Origin: Hypomesus transpacificus
Taxonomy: Eukaryota > Chordata > Actinopteri > Osmeriformes > Osmeridae
NCBI RefSeq assembly: GCF_021917145.1
Contig: NC_061060.1
Location: forward strand, 10,937,053 to 11,001,052
Length of the DNA: 64,000 nt
Direction of reading: 5' to 3'
Position numbers and translations under genes: made by a program. Of this stretch, positions 31,803 to 63,217 are shown in pieces. Numbering within the stretch: the first letter of the stretch is position 1; each line of letters starts with the position of its first letter. The notes under the pieces were generated by a model, which was not told the origin of the DNA, ran no database searches, and was given only the letters and a program-made list of their open reading frames with translations.

Positions 31803-31829
31803 ACGTCTGAATTGGTTCAATTCAGACGT
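31803..31829. repeat. perfect 12-bp inverted repeat, 3-nt loop
   Basis: ACGTCTGAATTG and CAATTCAGACGT are separated by GTT; all twelve positions pair. Confidence 0.9.
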
Positions 31830-32901
31830 TCATAAAGTCATATCAATGGGCTGCCTGACTTTGTATCCTATTTCAGCAAACTCCAGTCCTCTCCTGAAGC
31901 AATTATTCATTATTTAATAATATAAACGGTGAAAACATTTTTAAAAAAACGTCGAGGACAGCCTATTGAAATCATTGTTGGCACAGAGACTAGATACGAT
32001 GTGAATCTAATAGCTGTTAAATTAAAGCTTGGCCTTGCGCTGGGAGGCTGTCTCCCGGCTCCCTCTGGACATGCCCCTCTGATAGGATAATCATGTTCAT
32101 CCCCACCAAAATTATGGCTGATTGTTTTACCCATTATTTTCCCCAACTTTTAATTTCTAATTTCCAAAGGATCATTGCCCGCGGTAATTGCAAAGAACTG
32201 ACCTTGTATATGCCACCAGGGCCCAGACGTGGGAAATCCAATGTTGTTAGGTTTAGCTCTGCCTTATTTTATTTATATATATATAGCCTATACCCGCCGA
32301 CAAAGTGTGTCATATAGCATCGCCAACATTTTTGGTGCATAAAACGAGAGTAGGCTAAATGGAATATTAAGTTCAAGATCGGAATAAACACGTTGTGTTT
32401 CAAATCAAAATCCAATTCTTTGGTCTTTTATTTTCTGGCACAATAATGACGTCTCAGATTAGAAATCAATATTTCACTGAGAGTGGTATTACTGAGTTTA
32501 TTCAATGCATAATTGAGTTTTTGAAATTGTCCCATAATTTGCATTAAAGATAACGAATCTTATAGGTGAAGTTTATCAAGCAAGAACTTTATCAGGAAAA
32601 AGCAATGTCTAGACAGAGATGTCTGGTGAATCATGTTGACTTTTTTGGTGGTGGTGAAATCCCTTAATATTAGGCTACTTATAAGAACAGTACAATCAGA
32701 AGCCGTATAGGCGTATACAAATGGAAAATTAATGACCAAATACATTTGTGCTAATATTATGATATCTATAAAACTGATAAAAGTAATAGCCTATAGGCTA
32801 TACTACTACTAGTATAATGCAGCAATGGACCAGTTGTAAAGTTTGCTATTATAATGCTTTTGTAGGCTACTTCTTTTTACATATTTTACCTTTGTTGTTT
32901 T

Positions 32902-32928
32902 AGAATTCGTATTAATAATACGAATTCT
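32902..32928. repeat. perfect 13-bp inverted repeat, 1-nt spacer
   Basis: AGAATTCGTATTA and TAATACGAATTCT flank a single A. The palindrome includes two EcoRI-type GAATTC hexamers and is followed by a third, looser ACGAAT motif. Confidence 0.9.
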
Positions 32929-33210
32929 TACGACTCTTACGAATACATAATTTCCAAAGCGGCAGTCAGAGATGATCGTTGCTTATTCTCTTGTAAATAA
33001 TTCATAAAACAATCATTATCGTGGTCTATGATCGGGTCAGAGGCGAAGCCTATTTAGGCTCTTTCCAGTCCAGTGAACTTCAGTTGAAACCACGCACTGA
33101 CAGCTGAGTACATCACTAGCTGCACCATCCTTCACTCCCTTGCGCCTCTGTTGGCCTCGCGTGCACAAACGGAGATAATAGGCTATTAGAGGCATGGGAT
33201 TAATTTGTAG

Positions 33211-33299
33211 CCAATTACAACCCGCAGTTGAATATGAATGCATAAATAAGGCGTAGCTTGTGTCTAAGTTTTGGCGACGGACCGAGAAGGGAGGGGGCG
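33211..33299 (+). promoter_or_regulatory. nkx1.1: putative nkx1.1 core promoter
   Basis: A CCAAT box at 33211-33215 is followed 27 bases later by a TATA-like ATAAATAAG (33242-33250), then a G-rich/GC-box-like stretch GGGAGGGGGCGTG (about 33287-33299). Transcription would start near 33270-33280, giving a 5' UTR of about 360 nt before the ATG at 33640. Spacing is typical of a vertebrate TATA promoter, but the assignment rests on motifs only. Confidence 0.4.
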
Positions 33300-33639
33300 T
33301 GAGAGAGAGCGAGGTGCGTGCGCGACATAAACGTTAGAGGGTCCTGAGGGGACGGTTAAAAACCAAAAAAGGGGTTGAGCACTTGAGATCAACATCGAAC
33401 AGAGCCCCGTCACCTGCTGTCATCCGCGTGTACCGCAGAGAGGGGAGCAGCGGTAGAAAAGATCTGGCAACACTGGCAGGGCAGGAATTCTAAGCACAAC
33501 ACACAAGACCTTAACCAGACTCTAATTGCACGCGCTATTATGTCTTCGATTGTGATAGTGGTTTAAGTTTGACGCTCGTGCTGGTAGACCTGATAGTAGA
33601 GCAGAGGAAGACCGCGCTCCCGCGCCTGTCTGGAAAGTC

Positions 33640-36781
<3,142 letters not shown>

Positions 36782-38454
36782 TGAGGCCCACCGTCCCGGA
36801 GAACTTTTGACTGAACTAGAAACGTCTAATTTCAGACTGTGTTATACTAACTGACTTGGTGATATTATTTGGTTCACCATGAATTATTTATAGTTTTAAA
36901 CGGACAGAGAAGCTTGGTCGGACCGGTTTCCCAAGGCACTACGTGCGTCATACGGTCATCGTTAGTGCCTCGTTAGGTTACTATTTGAGGCATTAGCTGA
37001 GCAATGGGCAGATACACACACAAACACACACGCACACTTACAAATGTGTCCATGTTGTTGTCAAGGACAAACTACCGATAAAACAAAACCCGCATCTTCA
37101 CCGCAGGTCGAAGAGGACTTTTCCTAACAATGTATTTTACTTTTTATTTTGATAGAATGTTAATACTCGGGGTCAAAGTGTAAATACAATTGTTAACAAA
37201 TATATGTTTAGGTTTTAATTCTGAATGCAGTTTTAAAGATTATTAGAAAAAGTTGAAGATAAAAATGACATTATTATGTATCAATATTAAACATTCATTT
37301 ACATCTGGAATGGCTTGAAATATTGTAAGTACTGTGTAACTAAACTGTGAACGTTTTAAACATGTTTGTTCTCCTATTATTTACTATATTTATTCACTCA
37401 CTCTAGTTTCCTGGAAACCTATTGGCACTCATGAATGCTCTTTCACTGAATTTGTTTTTGATAAGACAAAAGTATAAGATAATAAACAAGTTCACTTTGC
37501 AAACGAATAATTTGATATTGGTATTTAGTAGCATATAGGCGAGATTCTGTTTTGTATCAGTCGATTTATTTTCTCTTTTCTCGCAGCGAATTAAAAATTA
37601 CACTTTTGGAAATTAAACACCTTATTTCACTTTTTTCTTAAAAGATTGTACGTCTGACCAGTCTATTCCATTTGAACACTGGACTAGGAACATTTTCCAG
37701 TTTCAAATATTGATAGGATTGGAAAATACACGTAAAAAAAAGAAAAAGCCTGTATCTGGCTAATTTATTCACGTCATGTAGGCTATGCTATTAGCCTACA
37801 CCAAGCAGCCAATTATGTTAAGAGCATTTGGCATTTAAGATTGAAGGAACAAATTCAGCCGAATGATTTTGGATTCATTGATGGGTCAGTACATTGACAA
37901 AGGCTCCCACGATCGATTGTAAAGGGGGTAAGCCCGTCGTGATAATTAAAACGGAAACTTGTTTTTCAAGACTGTTTAGTGTTCGGTCAAGTGGCCCCGT
38001 AAAGATGGCTCCCGATTTGGTGTGAGACACGTTTAAGGAGCGCACAAGCCTGAGATGCGTCTTATTGAAGAACATCGATGAGAGAGACACAGATAGGCCC
38101 ATACAGACTTGCCACGTTTGCAAAAAGTCAATGCAATTAATTATTGACACAACAAAGAATAGGCCTGGCCTACTATTATTTATAATGAAGGCCTAAAGTA
38201 CAAACAAACTTGTAAGATTAATGGATTTCTACAAATACAAGGCTTAAAACCCTGTTATGAATAATCGCTATCGCCTTGATTAAGATCATAGCCTATTATT
38301 AATTTTAATTACGCTTATCAAAAACCACATACATGAGGGAAATGTAGGTTTGATAAATGCATAGGCTAAGCAATTACACTAAGGCACAAATACAAGGTGA
38401 CACCGGGTCTAAGACCGAGTTATTTTATTTATACCGGCATGACAACTTACAATA
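36782..38454. other. nkx1.1 3' UTR and downstream sequence
   Basis: AT-rich 3' UTR to about 37500, then unique intergenic sequence. A complex, non-repetitive block at about 37860-38160 (with CACGATCGATTGTAAAG) is a candidate downstream regulatory element. Confidence 0.45.
37481..37486 (+). other. nkx1.1: candidate polyadenylation signal of nkx1.1
   Basis: An exact AATAAA lies about 700 nt downstream of the nkx1.1 stop codon in AT-rich sequence. It would give a 3' UTR of ordinary length; ATTAAA-type alternatives occur nearby, so the true site is not certain. Confidence 0.4.
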
Positions 38455-38702
38455 GCCGGGTTTCCCAGATTCGTTAAGAAGCTCTTAACGCTAAGATCGT
38501 CTTAAGAACGTTCTAAGGGCGCTCTAGAACGCTCTTAGAACGTTCTTAAGACGATCTTGGCTGGGTTTCCCAGATTTGTTAAGAAGCTCTGAAAGCTAAG
38601 AGCTTCTTAGGAACTTTCTAAGAGCGTTCTAGAGCGCTCTTATAACGTTATTAAGAAGCTCTTAGTATTAAGAGCTTCTTAACGAATCTGGGAAACCCGG
38701 CC
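38455..38702. mobile_element. palindromic foldback/MITE, double copy
   Basis: The ends are inverted copies of GCCGGGTTTCCCAGATTCG and continue inward as near-perfect inverted repeats (GTTAAGAAGCTCTTAA...), so most of the element is self-complementary. At 38560 a second left end (CTGGGTTTCCCAGATTTG) appears, so a first copy lacking its right terminus is joined to a complete second copy. The flanks carry AAT on both sides, compatible with a 3-bp target duplication. The GGGTTTCCCAGA terminus resembles Angel-type fish MITEs; family assignment is from memory. Confidence 0.65.
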
Positions 38703-38860
38703 AATATGTCTTCTTGCAGTGCCCCTCATTGGACGTTATTTTGAATGTTGATGTTTCATATCCCATTAATATGAAATGTTTCATTCCATAATAACGTGTG
38801 GAGGAATGCTTGTCCGCCAATAGCGCCTAGTGTCTAGCATGCGTCTCCACAGGACACACA

Positions 38861-38999
38861 GGTTTCCCATATTCGTTAAGAAGATCTTAACGTTCAGAGC
38901 TTCTTTGGATCGTTCTAAGAACGCTCTTGAACGCTCTTAGAACGTTCTTAAGAAGCTCTTAGCGTTAAGAGCTTCTTAACGAATCTGGGAAACCCGGCC
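38861..38999. mobile_element. third copy of the palindromic foldback element
   Basis: The left end GGTTTCCCATATTCGTTAAG and right end CTTAACGAATCTGGGAAACC are inverted copies of each other and match the double element 160 bp upstream. The left terminus lacks the outer GGCC. The centre (CGTTCTAAGAACG, CGCTCTTAGAACG) is itself palindromic. Confidence 0.62.
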
Positions 39000-40502
39000 A
39001 TTATCAACTGAACATTTAGCCTATAGGATACCTTCTTTAAACTTTTTTGTGGAAATAAAACGAATAATGATTTAGGACGTTGGGCACATGCATGCTTTTA
39101 TCGCAAAATTAAACAAAGACATTTGATCAACATTTTTGACGCTGGTTTGAATATGCTTATATATAGGTATATATTGTCGAGTTGCTTTTGTATTAAAAAA
39201 AAAATATATATACATATATATGCTATATATAAAATATCATCTAAATATTAGCAACATAAAATTTAATTATTATTGGGCCTATGTCAATCTTTATTATTAT
39301 CGTATTTTATTATTATAGGCCTAATCCAAGTAGGTGTACTAATCGTGGGCTACATATTTTGTTTGCTTCATCATTTAAAGAGTTATTAATTTAGACAGGT
39401 AAAGTTTTCCTGTATTTTCCCCAAATTACACATTGACAATCTCAATTGGTATATTCTGTCTAGCCTATGCATGTTTCTTATTATACTTTCTGAATAAGTA
39501 TCCATGTGACATGCATTGGATATGCAGTCTACTAATGCTCTATAGTGTGTAACCATGTAGCCTACGGTTTGATGTATTTTGCCTTGGAGTCTATGCAGCC
39601 TATAGGCGTCTGCCACCAAGCTTCGTCGCCATAGAAAAGTACAGATGTCAATGCAGGAAATATTACAATAGTTTCGACTATCTGTATGTAGCCAGACACA
39701 CAAAGACGACCAATTGGTGGTTTAAATGATTTGTGGAATATAGGCTACAAAAGACAACCTTAAGTATCTACTTGAACAAATACTTGTATCAGTTGGCAGC
39801 ATTTTGAAAGAGGCATGCGTGTTCCAGTAGTTTATAAGCTTCTTTTGCTGCTCAACAACTCTAGGTAAAACAATTGAATGAGCCCACTGCTTTGATGTTA
39901 TGCTTTATTGCTCAGCTGTCAATGTTAAATATTTACTCAATATGAACAGTATTTCGAAGGGAATCAGTCCAAACTGGGTGAATGTCTTGATACCTAAATG
40001 TTATGATTGAATAAAACCACATGCAACATGCCCACCTTGTTTAGTTCTCACAGTGGATGCACAACCAATCATCAGGCAAATTTGTTAGCTATATCATCAG
40101 TATTCAACTTTAGGGTTTTGACTAAGAGGGAAGGACAGAGGAGATAAATAACAAATATAGATCGGCTGACCAGTTCTAAACTACACACTCAATTTTAACA
40201 TGTCAAATGTAGAGGACAGCCTGTGTTCATTCTACACTTTTGTACAAAAAAAAGACACTTCAAAAAACAGCAACAAATTCAGATTATCAACATTAATATA
40301 TTCTTCAAAAATTCCTGAGGACATTACAAAGCCAAACATTTTCGAATTCCAAATAATTTCACAAGTAAAAAATTTATAATTTAATTTGGCAACCATTAAA
40401 TTATATAAAAAAACATTATTCTAAAATAAATCTCATACATAGACATCAAAATGGCATACAAGTCGAGCATACAAAAGTCGCTACAGTAGTTAAGAGCTGT
40501 AG
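39000..40502. other. intergenic AT-rich sequence and uvssa 3' UTR
   Basis: AT-rich DNA with TA runs at about 39200-39235. Possible uvssa polyadenylation hexamers on the minus strand are ATTAAA at 40380-40385 and AATAAA at 39904-39909. No other gene seen. Confidence 0.45.
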
Positions 40503-57072
<16,570 letters not shown>

Positions 57073-57755
57073 CGCTCTGTAATCTGACAAAAAGTCAGAC
57101 AGTAACCAACCACATCACATATAAGCAGCTAGCAACTGGCATGTAAACAAAGAAATACATCTGTCTGTTGACGAGTTCGTTTCTACATACCAACTCCAGG
57201 GCATCACGTACGTGTACAAGGCTTAGAGTACAGCTTCTGGACTGAGACAACAGTGTCAAAACATCATAGCTAAGTCATTTAGCGAGCTGGTGAATCTGAA
57301 ATACATCATAGATCTCCCGAGTATCTCTGATTTCTACGGCTAGACTGTGCTACGGGGCGGGGTGCGCATGCGTTCACTGAGCGGAGACGTGAACCTGTTT
57401 GGGCGTCGCGTTGTCCGGCTTGTCGCGATATTTTGCTTTAACACAGGAGCGGATTTCAAATAATGAGCGGCTAGCGACTTAAGGGTTCGGAGTGTGCTGC
57501 TGTGAATTTGTTTACTGGATTTTAATGTAAGCAATGTATACTGTGTTGTTGTAGATGCCATGGTAGATATATTTAGAGCTTTTTCCAGCTATGTCATTGT
57601 CCATGCAGTTTACAAATAGCTCGCTACTAGCTGTCGTTGGCTCTCGTTTGTTAAGTTAGCATAGCTAGCCTACTGTGTAATCGATGTTTGGTCATGGAGA
57701 CGATCGAGCTGACGTTTTTTTGTTGTTGTTTTCTTTACGTCTTTTGATTTCCTAG
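57073..57755. promoter_or_regulatory. bidirectional promoter between uvssa and spdl1
   Basis: The two start codons are 683 nt apart and divergent. A GC-box GGGGCGGGG (57354-57362) abuts an NRF-1-like palindrome TGCGCATGCG (57363-57372), a pairing common in CpG-rich, TATA-less bidirectional promoters of housekeeping genes. On the plus side a 5' UTR exon probably ends at the donor AAT|GTAAGC (57526/57527), because the spdl1 ATG lies directly after an acceptor TTTCCTAG. On the minus side a TTTTTGTCAG acceptor lies just upstream of the uvssa ATG, suggesting a 5' UTR intron there too. Confidence 0.65.
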
Positions 57756-60700
57756 ATGTCTTCCGTGGAAGAAAACGAAGTCCCACTGCTGAAATGCAAG
57801 CTGAAAGAGATGGAGGAGCAGCTGCAGAAGTCTGCGCAGTATGGCTTGCAGCTTCTGGATGGACAGCAGGAGCTGGAGAACCGTATAGAGGAGGAACGTA
57901 TAGAGATGACAAACACCATGGAGGTAAGACAGGCCCGTGGAATGTCACTATCCAGCCCTGAATCAGAATTATCAAGACTTAGCAGTCATTTGTTGTAAAT
58001 TTGGTGACTGGAGCACTGGTCTCATCCTCAATAACGATTATTATTGTTGGGGCAGTCTGGCCTTACCATCATCTCCCACTCCTCCTCTTCCTCTCCACAT
58101 GAACAGGGTTAGGGAAATGCACGTCTAGGCCGCATTCAAAAGTACAGCACAGTATAGCCAATATGAGAAAACAGAGACCAAAAAGTCACTTGACGTCTGT
58201 CTGCTTTGGGACTTAATAAGCTGTGTCTCCCCCAGGCGCTGGAGCAGGAGAAATACTCCCTTCAGCGTGAGGTGGAGCTGAAGAACCGCATGCTTGAGAG
58301 CCTGCGCTCCGATTACGAGGCTGTGAAGAGCCAACAGAGGCTGCAGCTTGAGCAGCTGGAGGCCCAGCTGGAGAGGAGCCACACCGTGGCCCTCAGGGAC
58401 CGCAGGGACAAGGTTGTTGAATATGTTGGGGGTTGTGTGATAGTTTGAAAGTGTGAGGTGCTGGAACAGCTGAAGTCCCAGCTGGAGAGCTGGGGCCAAG
58501 GGGACTTGGCTGGGGCCAGGTGGTACCTGAGGATGGTTACAGTTGGGATGGATTTGGATGGATTGTCTGTATTTGATGTGTTTCGTGTGTTTTCTTATGT
58601 CTCTCTCTCTTTCTATGTGTGTGTGTCAGATTGAGCACCTCCAAGCGAAGCTGGAGGAGACCAGGTTGAGTGAGATGCAGCTGAAGCACAGGCTGCAGCT
58701 GCAGACGGAGGCCCTGAGCAGCAAGACGGAGGAGCTGAGGGCTGCGATGGAGCGCGCCCAGGACACCGTCTCCTCAGAGATGATGGAGCTGCAGGTGGAG
58801 AGGATGGAGCTGGAATCTGTAAAGGTGAGCTGAACACCCGAACACGGCAACAGAGAACACCCAATAGCATAAGGTAGGGCTGGAGGGGGGGGGGGGTACT
58901 GTGGAGTTTGGCTTCATTGTAAAGAATAATTATAATACGACAGCGGTGCAAGGTGGTACAACACTAGAGACTGTTGGTGGAGAGGATTTAGCTGGGAGGT
59001 TGGCAGGGTGAGGGATCAGACATGCAAACCACATCCGCACCCTCTGAGCTTGTTAGGGTTTACATACACCCATGTACGTACATAGGAGGGTTTCGTTTGT
59101 AGACAAGGAACTTGTATTTCTTCTTTGTTAGTCTTTTAGAGCAGCCTCAAGGAGCCCATGTGCGTTCTCATGTCATGTTCTGTGTTCAATCTCTCAAGGA
59201 AACCGAAACTGTCTTGAGAAGCTCCTAATGGAACGCCTGATGCGAGTGTTCTCCTCTTTGGTCCTCTTCCCCCAGGTTGAGCTGGAGAGCTCCCTACAGG
59301 ATGCCCAGTACAGGCAGCAGCAACTGGAACTGACCAACAGCAACCTCCAGCGGTGTCTGGAGCGCCTCACGGAGGAGAAGGAGGAGCGGGAGAGGGAGGC
59401 CGTCTCCTGCTTCAACACCCTGGAGGTAAAGGCCCACCCCCCACAGGAACGATCGTCTTGTCTCTGTTGTAGAAAAGCGGAAATTCTGTCGGTGAATGAA
59501 AAGCTATCTACGGTTGAAAAACAAACATGTTTCGGTGTGTAGAAAGCCCGGGAGGCCAACCAGGACTTGCAGATCCAGTTGGACCAGGTTCTACAGCAAG
59601 CCCAGGACCCCAACAGCAGGGGAAATTCCTTATTTGCTGAGGTAGCTACTTGGTCTGCTATACTGCCTTCCAAAAACATCGATGTCATGCTGTACAAAGA
59701 GGGGGTTCCAAATGACGTGTGTCTGTGTTTAGCTGGAGGACAAGCGGGCAGAGATGGAACGCCAGTTGATCAGCATGAAGGTGCAGCACCAGTCGCTGCA
59801 AAAGCAGCATGCCTTCTCCAAGCAGCAGCTACACCGCGTGAAGGTACCCCACACCCACACTCCCCACACACACTGACCAAAGAAAGGGAGCACCGTGTCT
59901 CACAGCAGAACCACCCCCCACACACACACATGTCACAGATGTCATACCGTCACGCGCCAGTGTCACGCCACTGACCATCTTTGATAGAGACTGCTTTAGC
60001 AAGCTACACCGCTGCAAAGCTAGCTGTTCGTTGGCGTGGTGGTGGTATTGAGGGAGTGAGTTTAACGACCAGTTCTGCAGTTACACTTTTTACACACACA
60101 CACAGCACACACAGAGAATCCACAAATAAACTGTCGCCTCATTTCCTTCTCCCACACCCGCCCTATCTTCTACACACATGTTCTCTTACTGTGTGTGTCA
60201 GGTCCAGAATGCCACCCTAATGCAGCTGCTGGGGTCCCGTGCTGACCCTGCCCAGCTTGAAAGACTCCAGTCCATGTTGTCAGAGAAAAACAATGAGATC
60301 CAGGCCCTCATGATACAGCTACGACGCCTGGAGAAAGTGGAGGTGAGGACACACACACACAATGTTTAACATGATGAGTCAGACTCTTAAACAACATCTC
60401 AAATGTATGGATATCATGCTTTGTTGTACAACGTTATGCACCCACTACAGAGAATGTGTTTGTGTTTGTGTCCAGTTATCATTGAAGGCCCAGCCGTCAT
60501 CTGCCCCAGCAGCAGAGGTTGCAGATGAAACTTACTACACTGACCTGCTGAAGATGAAGCTCTCCAACGCAGCGTAAGCTCTCACCCCTAACCCTATGCC
60601 CATCTCACTCACATCCCACACAGCTATATGCTCAGCTATAGCACAATTTGTCCCTCATCTTAAGCCTGGGATGGAGATTGTCCTTGTGCGTGTCCTAAAG

Positions 60701-61893
60701 GAAAGATGCGGAGCGTCTAAGCGAAGAGCTGTCCATGCATCGGATGAAGGCCTTGGCTGAGAGCCAACGGGCCCTGGAGTTGGAGAGGAAGCTGTTCAGC
60801 TCCGAGCGGGCCCTCAAGCAGAGCCAGAGTGACAGCATCCGGATGCAGCTCAGGCTGGATGAGCTGCGCCACAAATACGAGCCCAACGGTAGCTAGGACC
60901 TTCTTACGCTGCACTGCTCTTGTCTGTGAGCGTCATCTGTTACTCGCATGAACCCACTCGGTTTTACAAGTAGTTTTTGGGGGGGATGTTATCGATTTTT
61001 TGTGTTTTTGTTTCCCACCCCTAAAGTTGTATGAAGTTAACCTTTCCGTTCGTTCATCCCTGCTGTGTCTAGAGTCTAATAAGCTCCGCCCCCAGAAGAG
61101 GAGACGGGAGAAGATACCCTTGGATCTGCCGCCTCCTGCCCTCCCTCTGGAGATCAAAGAGGAGGAGCCCGTTGTCACGGCGCTTCAACTGTTGAACAGC
61201 ATTATGGAGGAGTCGAAGGTCAACAACGGTCACCCTGTTGCCACGGAGACTAGTGTTGTCAAGGAGACTCCCGCTGTGGCTGTGCCTCCCCTGCAGCCCC
61301 TCAGCCTCCCTCAGCCCCACCACAGTAAGACCGTCCGCATCTGTGACGACCCCCCCACCACCATACCCAGGTGAGTAGTCCTACACACACACACACACAC
61401 CAACATCACCACATATACACAACATACACCATAACACACAGCACAGACACAACCTCACAGCAACAGTCTCCATCTCTCAACGGTCTCCAGTCCCCCCCCC
61501 CCCGACACCTCACACACTCACCACCAGCAACCATAAGAACTGTATCTCAACCATGCTCCAACTCAAGACTGTACAGGCCAACCTTGTAGAACAGCTTCTG
61601 GTTCTCCAGAGTCCTGACATGGTGCCCCTACTGTCCCCAGGTACCCAGATATTGACTGCATAGCAAAGACGGAGGTGGTCGTGGATGAAGACAGTGTGAA
61701 CGGAGAGAGGAGGATGCTGGGAGGAGAGCAGGGTGGGGGAGTGGAGAAGAGGATAGAGCTGGAAAACATGGAAGGAGAGGAGAGGAAGCCAGAGGAAGGA
61801 GAGAACAGACAGAGAAGGAAGAAGCAAAAACACCATGAGATCATCCATGTCACATCTGAGAACACTATGGAGAATGAGTGTGCTCAACAGTAG
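57756..61893 (+). CDS. spdl1: Protein Spindly (kinetochore dynein-dynactin adaptor)
   Basis: Coiled-coil adaptor that recruits dynein-dynactin to kinetochores through the RZZ complex during mitosis. Coding exons: 57756-57923, 58236-58412, 58630-58824, 59276-59425, 59543-59641, 59733-59843, 60202-60342, 60476-60573, 60701-60888, 61073-61370, 61641-61893. All are GT-AG and in frame, giving about 625 residues (human is 605). Visible motifs: a CC1-box region (SAQYGLQLL, residues 26-34) that in this family binds dynein light intermediate chain; heptad-rich coiled coil over most of residues 10-470; the Spindly motif GNSLFAE (257-263, split by an intron just after), which binds the dynactin pointed end; and a C-terminal CAQQ (622-625), a CAAX-type farnesylation tetrapeptide (human CPQQ) used for RZZ binding. 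The first ATG follows an acceptor directly, so a non-coding first exon is expected upstream. The C-terminal third is basic/Pro-rich and poorly ordered. Confidence 0.93.
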
Positions 61894-61956
61894 TGTCTAG
61901 ACACTCCTGTCTAGAATGGAGATTTTGTAAACTATATAATTTTGTTTGTACCTTTT

Positions 61957-61962
61957 AATAAA
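61957..61962 (+). other. spdl1: polyadenylation signal of spdl1
   Basis: An exact AATAAA, 64 nt after the spdl1 stop codon, in a T-rich then A-rich context. It gives a very short 3' UTR and is the only exact hexamer seen close to the stop. Confidence 0.65.
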
Positions 61963-62151
61963 ACATTAAAGATAAAATATTAAGGTAATCTATAAGGTAC
62001 TGGAAATTTAAGAATTTTTTAAAAGGGTTGGATTCATTTAGATTTTTGTATAATTGACCAAATAACAATGATGCTACATCAATACGAATTTTGGCAAATT
62101 CATAATAATGTCACCCATGTCCCATCTGTAATCTAAGAGAATGAGCACAAG

Positions 62152-62558
62152 CAGAGGCGTTGTTAGACAACTACTGGGGCACAGGCCCCTATTCATATTC
62201 CTTTTTTTCTGTTAAGCTTGCTGCACACAATGCGCTATAGGCTATAGAAACTCCCCTTGCTTAACCCACTCTACAACAGTTAAGGGACGCAAGTTTGATA
62301 TCAGCTTTGGAAGGGACATCAATAGTTAATGCAAGCACACGTATTTCTTTTGCATTCATTTGAACGCAAATACTGTTTTATTTATTTTACAAGCGTTGAT
62401 TGGGATACTGCGTTTATTTTTTCCAGAGATTATCAATCTAAATGAATGCACTGACTAATAAAGTAAATTGTTATAACTCAAACTTTAGATTTCACTGGGG
62501 TACACCAGATTTATACTGGGGCACGTGCCACCGTAAAAAGAATTTAACGACGCACCTG
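62152..62558. mobile_element. non-autonomous hAT-type element between spdl1 and sil1
   Basis: The left end CAGAGGCGTTGTTAGAC and right end (inverted) CAGGTGCGTCGTTAAAT are imperfect inverted repeats that continue into a shared GGGGCACAGGCCCC / GGGCACGTGCC block. Flanks AGCACAAG (62144-62151) and AGCACAAA (62559-62566) form an 8-bp target duplication with one mismatch, the hAT hallmark. There is no transposase open frame inside. Confidence 0.65.
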
Positions 62559-63217
62559 AGCACAAAAGTCAAATACATTGTCGTCTCAGATTCACATTTA
62601 CATGTATGTCATTGTCCATACAGTTATTTTATGAATATGTTTCGTAGGATCCTAGGTGTATCACATAATTTAAATAGTCCATGTTTTGAATTTTACGATA
62701 TGAAAGCAGGTGATTCAAAACTTTCAGTGTAAAATGGTATTTGAAAATGTAAGCCTTTAGATAGGAACAATCGGTTAATTTACCCGGGTAGAACCATGTG
62801 TAGAGTTTTTAGTAGCGCCCTTGAAACGCATGGTTCTCGATTTTATCAGGGATTAGTGGAGACAAAACGAGGTAACCCAATGTTCATCGTGATGACGGTC
62901 CGGGGCGGAGTTACATATGGCTAATGTCAGCCTTCCACGTCCATTCGTGTACGCAAATGGTGCAATCGGAGTCATATTTGTTGCAACAAAGTATATATAA
63001 TCATAAGTATTATGATTAGGGGAAGTTGATGAGCATCTTTTCTTATTGCTCCGTTTATTTGTTTTTGGTTTCTCCATTTGTTAGGACAGGTGAGGGGACA
63101 TAGAATAGGCTACGTTTAGCTAGCAAACTGAACAGCAGTATCGTCAAGTCGGGAGTTTTTAAATTGAAAGGGGTTTACGGTACAGTAGATAAGTTTTTTT
63201 GGGGGGGAGCCGTCAAA

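Larger units (their letters stand above)
31030..33200. other. nkx1.1 upstream region, non-repetitive
   Basis: Over two kilobases without microsatellites immediately upstream of nkx1.1, in strong contrast with the preceding 30 kb. It contains two perfect short hairpins (31803-31829 and 32902-32928) and AT-rich complex blocks such as 31890-32260. Probably proximal regulatory DNA of nkx1.1; conservation is untested. Confidence 0.45.
61894..63217. other. spdl1-sil1 intergenic region
   Basis: Contains the spdl1 polyadenylation signal, the hAT-type element (62152-62558) and then unique sequence. A GGGGCGGAG GC-box-like motif at about 62902-62910 and the absence of a TATA box at a suitable distance suggest a GC-type sil1 promoter between about 62800 and 63200. 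Confidence 0.5.
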
